Below are positions 18,653-24,320 of a stretch of DNA of 24,320 nucleotides, in pieces. How positions within the stretch are numbered: the first letter of the stretch is position 1; each line of letters begins with the position of its first letter. The translations under genes were made by a program, and so were the position numbers. Source of the stretch: JABDDM01 sp038240295 (GTDB taxonomy: Bacteria > Bacteroidota > Ignavibacteria > Palsa-1295); contig JBBSDW010000030.1 in assembly GCA_038240295.1 (NCBI GenBank), positions 1-24,320 on the forward strand, in the 5' to 3' direction. The notes beneath the pieces are model-generated. The model saw only the letters and a program-made list of their open reading frames with translations, was not told where the DNA came from and ran no database searches.

Positions 18653-18674
18653 CTTGAGTTGAAATTATAAGTGG
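18643..18674 (+). terminator. 10-bp hairpin overlapping the receptor's stop codon
   Basis: CCATTTATAA pairs with TTATAAGTGG across a 12-base loop: nine Watson-Crick pairs and one G-U wobble. The left arm contains the TAA stop codon of the TonB receptor. No T run follows, so this may be a factor-dependent terminator or a 3'-end stability hairpin. The pairing is read directly; the role is inferred. Confidence 0.4.
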
Positions 18675-18689
18675 AGTTGGATGTCCAAA

Positions 18690-18711
18690 TCGCATCTGCA
18701 AGTCGCATCTG
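18690..18711. repeat. Direct repeat of TCGCATCTG
   Basis: TCGCATCTG occurs at 18690-18698 and again at 18703-18711, a 13-base period, upstream of the promoter-like site. It could be an operator half-site pair or chance; two copies are too few to decide. Confidence 0.25.
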
Positions 18712-18725
18712 AACGAATAGAACGT

Positions 18726-18754
18726 TTGACAGCAACGCTCGAAATTATTATACG
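18726..18754 (+). promoter_or_regulatory. Sigma70-like promoter for the membrane protein gene
   Basis: TTGACA at 18726-18731 is a perfect -35 match; TATACG at 18749-18754 follows after 17 bases as a partial -10. TATTAT at 18746-18751 is closer to consensus but has only a 14-base spacer. Initiation would fall at or near ATG 18761, implying a very short or absent leader. It does not fit the Bacteroidota -7 element TAnnTTTG, which lowers confidence. Confidence 0.35.
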
Positions 18755-18760
18755 CGGTTT

Positions 18761-20071
18761 ATGAGAGCCAGTGCTTCCTCGAAGGAAGTCTTTGAGCATT
18801 CACTTCTCGAGTGGCTTGTTGTAACGCTCACGTTTCTTCTTACGAATGTTGTGTGCGCACTTACTCAGCCTGCCCTCTCGTTTATGGGAGGTCACGTCTG
18901 GGAAGTGAATATTTATTACGAGATCGCCGAACACTTCCGGCATTCCCTGCCGATCGTTGGCGTGGCGCCGGCCGTCTACCGGATTGGAATCTCGTGGCTC
19001 GCTGCCGCGCTTCCTATCGCAGATCTTAGTCGAAGTTTCTTTTACATTAATCTTCTTTCGAACGCGCTCACCATCGTTTTTCTTGTGCTCTTGCTCCGAT
19101 ACTTCATCGCGTCGTGGAAGCTTCGCGCGGTGCTTATCGGATTTTACATTATTCACTGGCTGGCGCCTACACGCTTTCTCTATTTTGTTTCGGCCGATTC
19201 AGATTCCGCGGCCATTTTCTTTTTGACGGTAGGACTTTATTTGATCGAACGCTGGCGTAGAAAAGAAACACTACTCGAACTTGTACTCTTGTGTTTGCTC
19301 GTCGCCGTTGGCGTATTCGTTCGCGAGATCATCCTGATCCTTCCAATCATGTTCATCGTCACCGTGCAGCCGGTGGAAGATGGCAGAATAAATGCGCGTA
19401 GACTGATGATCGCGCTCATTCCACTTGTTTGTGGAGCAATCGTCTTTGCGGGAATTCGTATGAGCATTGCGACCACTGCGTCGTTCAGCTTTGCAAGTTC
19501 CGCACTCAACTGGGCGTACGCGAAGCCGCTGCCTGGTTACATTCTGGGGGGCTTTATTGCGATTGGTCCGGTGCTCGTGTTACTTGCTCTCGACTGGAAG
19601 ACAACGCGTGCACTGCTGCGAGAGAATCCGGCACTGATCGCCTTCGCGCTTATCATAGTTTTTCTCTCGTTTTGTGGCGGATCGGACACGGAGCGATTTT
19701 TCCTTTGGGGGACCCCGGTGATCCTGATCCTTATCGGTTCATGGTTCGAACGCAACCGGCGCATTACCCAGAACGCGGGGCTGCTGATCCTCATCATCAC
19801 GATGCAGCTCGTAAGCGAGCGAGCGTTTTGGAGCACGCCTGATCTCGGTTATGCGGTACAGAACTCTCTCATTTTCCTGACAAGCATGAGCAGCACGGCA
19901 TATTACCTGTTCCTTTTCAGCTACCATGCGCCGAAGGCAGTTAGTGCGCTGATGCTGATCGAATACGCGGCGGTAGCAACGGTCATCCTTGCGTGGGCCT
20001 ATTTTCGGTTGGTACGTATTGCCCCCTCAGACCGATTTCCAGAACCGGTGGAAGTGCAACCAACTCGCTAA
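18761..20071 (+). CDS. Polytopic membrane protein, probable GT-C-type glycosyltransferase
   Basis: The protein has 436 aa with roughly 11-13 hydrophobic segments, the first at about residues 16-35 (WLVVTLTFLLTNVVCAL) and the last near the C-terminus. The first loop carries acidic and aromatic residues (WEVNIYYEIAEHF), where GT-C enzymes place their catalytic acid. Later come VGVFVREI and a loop GGSDTERFFLWGTP before a hydrophobic segment, a layout seen in lipid-phosphate-sugar-dependent membrane glycosyltransferases. The C-terminus is short and basic. No transporter signature is visible. It is separated by over 100 bases from the genes on each side and has its own promoter-like site, so it may be a single-gene unit. 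If it is a glycosyltransferase, it may modify surface proteins or lipids; the substrate is unknown. Membrane location is sure, enzyme class is not. Confidence 0.6.
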   Translation: MRASASSKEVFEHSLLEWLVVTLTFLLTNVVCALTQPALSFMGGHVWEVNIYYEIAEHFRHSLPIVGVAPAVYRIGISWLAAALPIADLSRSFFYINLLSNALTIVFLVLLLRYFIASWKLRAVLIGFYIIHWLAPTRFLYFVSADSDSAAIFFLTVGLYLIERWRRKETLLELVLLCLLVAVGVFVREIILILPIMFIVTVQPVEDGRINARRLMIALIPLVCGAIVFAGIRMSIATTASFSFASSALNWAYAKPLPGYILGGFIAIGPVLVLLALDWKTTRALLRENPALIAFALIIVFLSFCGGSDTERFFLWGTPVILILIGSWFERNRRITQNAGLLILIITMQLVSERAFWSTPDLGYAVQNSLIFLTSMSSTAYYLFLFSYHAPKAVSALMLIEYAAVATVILAWAYFRLVRIAPSDRFPEPVEVQPTR

Positions 20072-20189
20072 GCTTGCGTTAAATGAGGCGAGTAGAGTGA
20101 GTGTTGTACCTTGTTCAAGCAGCAGAAGGTGAGGGCGATCGCTGTCCCACACATTACCCGCTTTTCTTGCTGCGTAATTGAATTCTGCA

Positions 20190-23100
20190 ATGGTTCGTCG
20201 TTCGGTTCTAGGTCTTGTTGTCCTGCTACTATTTTTCGTTACCGATCTTCGCGCCCAGTGGGTAGCGATCGGCCAATTCGATGCGCCCGTCACTGCTCTT
20301 TATTTTCTGACCGATTTTGGCTCGCCGACCACAGGCTTTTGCGGTCTCTCGAACGGAGAAGTTTGGAAAACTGGCGACGGCGGCAGCACCTGGATACAGA
20401 CGACGATTTCGGCCTCGGGACCTATCTCTTCGTTCACCTTCAAGAATCTCAGTGAAGGCTGGCTCTCGACGCGGCAGGATGCGGCAGCCTCCAACGTTTA
20501 TTCTACCGTGGATGCTGGCTCAACGTGGAAAGGATTGCCGCTGACGCGCGAACGGCCCTGTGTCTTTTATAATACTGCGACCAACCTTCTCTTCGCAACA
20601 TCGCTCACGCTCAATTCTGTTGTCTCGTCTGATGGCGGTGCGAGCTGGAATGTATTCGCGCAACCAGGGCTCAATTCCATTGACTTCAGCGGCCCAAGGT
20701 TCGGTGTTCTGACTCCATACTCCGGATTTACACTCGTCACGCAGGATGGAGGCTTCACCTGGAATAAGACAACAATGGGCGCCGAAAGCTGGAAGCCGCT
20801 TGCGGTGGTGAGGAATAATAATAAATATTTCGCCTTCGCTATCAGCGAAGCCAATCGAATGGTCTATCGCACAAGCGATGGCGGATCGACCTGGCGAACA
20901 TTGTCGATGCTCCCTGCAAAGCCGACCGGTGACATCGAAGGCGATTGTTCGCAGCTCTATGCTCAGTCCGACAGCGGTGTATTCGTTTCGGCCGATGAAG
21001 GAGTGTCGTGGACAGCGCTCGGTGGACCCGGCAATCAATCGGACACTCGTTTTGTCGTGATCAATCAAACGATCTTTGCCGGTGATCTTCACGGTGGTCT
21101 CTTTCGGTTCAACGATCAGGCGCGGCCGTTTACGGGAAGGGTTGGAATAGAAACTTCTGTTGGATCGGCACAAATTATAAGCAATGGCTGCTTACCGGAT
21201 ACTTCGCATTTTCGAATTTTTGCAAATAGTGTTTGCCTCTCGACCGATCTCGACAGCGTTGTTATCTCTCACACACAGAATATTCGCGTCGGAGTACTTC
21301 AGACGCTTCCTAAAAACCTTGAGCTCGATTCGAGCTTTGCATTTAACGTTGTCTATCAACCGAATGGCGGGGTCTATGATACGCTGAGAATGCACGTTTA
21401 CTTCAGAGTGAGCGGTGCTGTCTTTGATACCGTGCTTGTACTGCAAGCGCAAAGTCAGCCGCAGCTTCAACTTGCAACGGATGTACAGAGTGTCGATCTT
21501 CAGGCGCGGTTTACTTGCGAAACGGTAAATGGGAAACTTACGCTCTTTAACGGGAAATGCGATTCGCTCACCGTCGATAGCGTTATCTGCGACGATTCAG
21601 CGCATTTTAGCGCGACGCTCAGCAGACTTCCGTTCGGCATGCCGCCACGGGGTTCAGCGCAAGTGACGGTATCGGGGCACGGTGAGTCAAGAGGAACGCT
21701 CACGACTATGCTGACACTCTATTTACGCGTTCGCAATAAACATTTCACCTATACACTTCCTGTGAGCTTGTTCATCGCGGGTGATGGAAAGGTCGAAACC
21801 GATATACTTCCGACCAATGTGACGTTCTCGCCGACGAGCGTGTGTGCGAAGCGCGACAATGTTTTTTATATTTCCAACCCGGCTTGTCTTGCCTATCAAC
21901 TTGTCGATGTGCGATGGAAAAATCCTACAACTTCTTTCCAGATCATTTCGCAACCCACCTTACCGCGAACACTCTTATCGGGTCAGATTGACTCCGTAGT
22001 CGTTCGATTCTCGCCCCAGCAGATCGGCATTGCATCGGCCGCGATCATTGTAACGTTCATTGCCGATAGTGTACAGCATGATACGATCATCAACATTTCA
22101 GGGCAAGCCTATACGCAATCGAAGGCAAGGCTTTCGGAGACACTCGGGACGTTCGATACGATCTCGGCATGTGAACTTACAGATCTCGTGGCTTACGTAC
22201 GGAATGAATCCTGTGACTCCACTGAGATCGTCGAGGTCATCGCTCCAAACGACGTAGCGTATCAACTGCTTTCGCCACAGCCGCCGATCTGGCTTGGTCC
22301 GGGCGATAGCGTGCCTGTACATGTGAAACTCGATCCTGCATCCCGAGCATCTGCTTCAGGCGGTCATTTCGATTCCGTGGAGATCCGGCTTCGCAACAAA
22401 GGCGGCAGCGAACAGGCGCTCGATCTTGAACTCAAAGCATACGTGCTCCCGGCAATTCGTCGAGCATTGCTAAGTTCTACAGGTATCATCGATTCCTCTT
22501 TCACTCCGTGCTCGGAAAAAGATACGACCTTCGTTCTTAAAAATGTGGGACGCTGCGATACGATCTCGATAAAAACGCTGAATATAACTGGCAGTAACTG
22601 GTTCAGCACATCCACCTTCCCCGGACTTCCGCTGACCTTGCTGCCTGGCGATTCCATTGTCGTGGATCTGCACACGAATGCGGCACCGTCTTCGAGTACA
22701 AAAGGGACACTTCGCATTACGGGTGACGGCTTCGATACCTCGATCGCTTTGGTTGCCTATGTCCATGCACCAACAGGTCTCGGACTCGCCGCGACCTATC
22801 GTGATACCAACTTTGTCGCCAAGCGCTGTGCCGATCACGCCGGGTACGTCCGGTATCAGAATCTCACATGCGGCATACTTACGATCGACTCAGCATGGAT
22901 CGTGGATGTCTTCGGAAACGCATCCAAGTTTGCGCTGACCGGACTACAGTTGCCTTCGACGCTTAGGCCTGGCGACACCATTGATTTCCCGATCACATTT
23001 TCGAGCGATGCACTCGGTGATTCGAGCGCTTCGCTTCATCTCCGTACACTCGAAGGACGATCGGCCGATACGGTTTTATTGCAGGGCCACATCACTGGTG

Positions 23101-23861
23101 CGCGCGGAACGGCGACGTTGTTTCCAAGATCCTCCTCGGGCGCGAATAACTGGAAGGCCGATGTCGGCACGATCACGAACGTTGAGCTCGCGATGCAGGA
23201 TGTTGTTCCCGATACGGCTGCTTTGACCGACATCCATGTACGCCTGAGTTTCGACGGGGATGTTCTGACTCCAACTCCGAACAAAGCCGTTGGACTCAAC
23301 GGATGGACGATCGCTTCACAAACAGCCAGCACGAACACACTCGATCTCAATCTTACCAGAGCAATCGCGGCGACGGTTTCGGCGAATGAATCGGTCGTCA
23401 GTATTCCATTCTATTGTACGCTCGGCGATGCGCTCTCGAGTTCGGTGACAGTGCAAGATCTTACCCTCAATAATGACGACTCGAATTACAAGCGTTGTAT
23501 TTTGGCCGCACTGCCGACCGCCGATTCCGTCCTCATCGCGATCAATCCATTTTGCGGTGATAGTTTGATGCTTCATGTGATCCTGAAGCAGTCGGTTCTC
23601 GGCGATTTGCGCGTCATTCCAAATCCGGTGATCGGTGTGCGCGGAGTGCTTGAGATCGATTACCAATTGCTCCGCTCTGCCGATGTCGATTTGCGTTTGA
23701 TCGATAACTTGGGTAAAGAGCAAGGACATTGGTCGCTGCCGGCGGATGGAATCGGTTTGCATCGTTCGATGCTAAATATTTCAAGAATCCCTCGGGGCAT
23801 TTATTACGTTCAAATTAGGGCTGCCGGTGAACGGACGGTTCGCAAACTTGCCGTCGAGTAA
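20190..23861 (+). CDS. Large T9SS-secreted surface protein: YCF48/BNR propeller, Cys-pair domains, sorting domain
   Basis: The protein has 1223 aa from ATG 20190; an in-frame TTG four codons earlier is less likely, because MVRRSVLG starts the signal peptide directly. Cleavage is at L-R-A before Gln23. Residues about 25-320 carry six Asp-box-like motifs of the type DGGSTW, at D63, D108, D148, D186, D230 and D269, indicating a sortilin/YCF48-like propeller. Residues 334 to about 985 form six beta-sandwich units resembling ASH/choice-of-anchor domains, each opening with a cysteine pair. Residues 990-1125 look cohesin-like. Residues 1137-1223 form a T9SS type A sorting domain: VIPNPV at 1142-1147 and RGIYYVQI near the end, then RKLAVE. 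It should cross the outer membrane by T9SS and remain surface-anchored or be released. Ligand and role are unknown. Confidence 0.9.
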   Translation: MVRRSVLGLVVLLLFFVTDLRAQWVAIGQFDAPVTALYFLTDFGSPTTGFCGLSNGEVWKTGDGGSTWIQTTISASGPISSFTFKNLSEGWLSTRQDAAASNVYSTVDAGSTWKGLPLTRERPCVFYNTATNLLFATSLTLNSVVSSDGGASWNVFAQPGLNSIDFSGPRFGVLTPYSGFTLVTQDGGFTWNKTTMGAESWKPLAVVRNNNKYFAFAISEANRMVYRTSDGGSTWRTLSMLPAKPTGDIEGDCSQLYAQSDSGVFVSADEGVSWTALGGPGNQSDTRFVVINQTIFAGDLHGGLFRFNDQARPFTGRVGIETSVGSAQIISNGCLPDTSHFRIFANSVCLSTDLDSVVISHTQNIRVGVLQTLPKNLELDSSFAFNVVYQPNGGVYDTLRMHVYFRVSGAVFDTVLVLQAQSQPQLQLATDVQSVDLQARFTCETVNGKLTLFNGKCDSLTVDSVICDDSAHFSATLSRLPFGMPPRGSAQVTVSGHGESRGTLTTMLTLYLRVRNKHFTYTLPVSLFIAGDGKVETDILPTNVTFSPTSVCAKRDNVFYISNPACLAYQLVDVRWKNPTTSFQIISQPTLPRTLLSGQIDSVVVRFSPQQIGIASAAIIVTFIADSVQHDTIINISGQAYTQSKARLSETLGTFDTISACELTDLVAYVRNESCDSTEIVEVIAPNDVAYQLLSPQPPIWLGPGDSVPVHVKLDPASRASASGGHFDSVEIRLRNKGGSEQALDLELKAYVLPAIRRALLSSTGIIDSSFTPCSEKDTTFVLKNVGRCDTISIKTLNITGSNWFSTSTFPGLPLTLLPGDSIVVDLHTNAAPSSSTKGTLRITGDGFDTSIALVAYVHAPTGLGLAATYRDTNFVAKRCADHAGYVRYQNLTCGILTIDSAWIVDVFGNASKFALTGLQLPSTLRPGDTIDFPITFSSDALGDSSASLHLRTLEGRSADTVLLQGHITGARGTATLFPRSSSGANNWKADVGTITNVELAMQDVVPDTAALTDIHVRLSFDGDVLTPTPNKAVGLNGWTIASQTASTNTLDLNLTRAIAATVSANESVVSIPFYCTLGDALSSSVTVQDLTLNNDDSNYKRCILAALPTADSVLIAINPFCGDSLMLHVILKQSVLGDLRVIPNPVIGVRGVLEIDYQLLRSADVDLRLIDNLGKEQGHWSLPADGIGLHRSMLNISRIPRGIYYVQIRAAGERTVRKLAVE
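21189..23145 (+). repeat. Six tandem Cys-pair beta-sandwich repeats (coding)
   Basis: The first cysteine of each unit is at residue 334, 443, 552, 661, 774 and 880 of the protein, so the first three intervals are exactly 109 residues and the next two are 113 and 106. The second cysteine follows 14 or 15 residues later, usually after an Asn or Gly turn. Units share a late hydrophobic-plus-Gly-Asp-Ser turn (GDSVPV, GDSIVV, GDTIDF). Confidence 0.75.
23598..23858 (+). other. T9SS type A C-terminal sorting domain (coding)
   Basis: The last ~87 codons encode the hallmarks of the Por secretion sorting domain: I-P-N-P-V near the start, an alternating strand ending in D-N-L-G-K, and the final R-G-I-Y-Y-V-Q-I, then a basic tail. 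The domain directs passage through the T9SS outer-membrane channel and is normally removed by the sortase-like PorU. Confidence 0.88.
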
Positions 23862-23911
23862 CGCATGTCGGCGGTGAGGTCACATTTGATCCGATTACCG
23901 ACTTTCGAAAA

Positions 23912-24320
23912 ATGATCCGAGTCATTGCCGCCGTTATCGCATCGGTATCCGCAAGTTTGCTTTCACTCAAGGTAGCGAACGCACAAGATATCGTCAAGCC
24001 CCAGAACCTCGGTACATCGATCAACACCTCGGCTAGGGAAGTCTGCCCCGTCATTTCACCCGATGGCAAAACGTTATACTTCGTTCGCAGGGGATCGCCG
24101 GAAAATATCGGCACCGCCGATGACGAAGATATCTGGACCTCGAGACAAAATCCTGATGGAACGTGGGCGATGGCTGTTCATTTGCCGTCACCGCTAAACG
24201 ACTCATCGAACAACATCGTCGCTACGGCGCTGCCAGATGGCAATACGCTTTTTCTGTTGAATGTTTATGGGCCGGATGGCTCGCACAAACAGGGATTCTC
24301 ATTCACGCATCGAACGCGCA
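23912..24320 (+). CDS. Secreted PD40-repeat protein (partial, runs off the window)
   Basis: ATG 23912 opens a frame with no stop codon up to the window edge: 136 codons. Residues 1-25 are a Sec signal peptide, cut at A-N-A before Gln26. From about residue 45 there are WD40-like PD40 strands: PVISPDGKTLYFV, DEDIWTS, then ATALPDGNTLFLLN. In Bacteroidota such N-terminal PD40 propellers are often followed by an OmpA-type peptidoglycan-binding domain or stand alone in surface proteins; the missing 3' part prevents a choice. It follows the T9SS substrate gene by 50 bases and may be cotranscribed with it. Confidence 0.78.
   Translation, partial: MIRVIAAVIASVSASLLSLKVANAQDIVKPQNLGTSINTSAREVCPVISPDGKTLYFVRRGSPENIGTADDEDIWTSRQNPDGTWAMAVHLPSPLNDSSNNIVATALPDGNTLFLLNVYGPDGSHKQGFSFTHRTR

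Noticed and set aside
20072..20189. Possible tRNA or regulatory RNA in the gap before the T9SS substrate
   Set aside because: No cloverleaf, T-loop or long stem is visible; only a lone GCGATCGC palindrome and weak promoter-like bases.

Overview
The window is a moderately GC-rich bacterial segment in which every gene I can support lies on the + strand. The organism looks like a member of Bacteroidota in the broad sense. The support is a type IX secretion (T9SS) C-terminal sorting domain, a TonB-dependent receptor with a carboxypeptidase-like N-terminal domain, PD40 and YCF48-type propellers, poor Shine-Dalgarno sites, and Sec signal peptides that nearly all leave Gln as the first mature residue. 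Placement nearer to Kapabacteria or Ignavibacteria is only an impression. I see no tRNA, rRNA, CRISPR array, insertion sequence or phage gene.

Bases 1-15739 hold five tightly packed genes, probably one operon whose promoter lies before the window. The first (620 aa) and fifth (696 aa) are secreted paralogues that share about 270 N-terminal residues and then diverge. The first continues into a unique middle part and a possible cupredoxin-like end; the fifth continues into seven ~51-residue repeats that should fold as a seven-bladed beta-propeller. Between them lie a 694-aa secreted protein that looks like an outer-membrane beta-barrel with a coiled-coil insert, a 1688-aa protein with a clear twin-arginine (Tat) signal, and a 1484-aa protein with no signal peptide, starting 4 bases after its neighbour. 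I cannot name the function of the two giant proteins. The arrangement suggests a cell-surface or periplasmic complex and is the best candidate here for an undescribed system.

Bases 15740-18652 hold a small His/Cys-rich exported protein, which is easily missed because it probably starts at GTG, followed by a TonB-dependent receptor. Together they suggest uptake or sensing of a metal or metal-bound ligand. A 10-bp hairpin overlaps the receptor's stop codon.

Bases 18761-20071 encode a polytopic membrane protein, probably a GT-C-type glycosyltransferase, with a sigma70-like promoter directly before it. Bases 20190-23861 encode a large T9SS-secreted surface protein: a YCF48/BNR-like propeller, six ~109-residue domains each with a cysteine pair, a cohesin-like part and a type A sorting domain. 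At 23912 a PD40-repeat secreted protein begins and runs off the window end.
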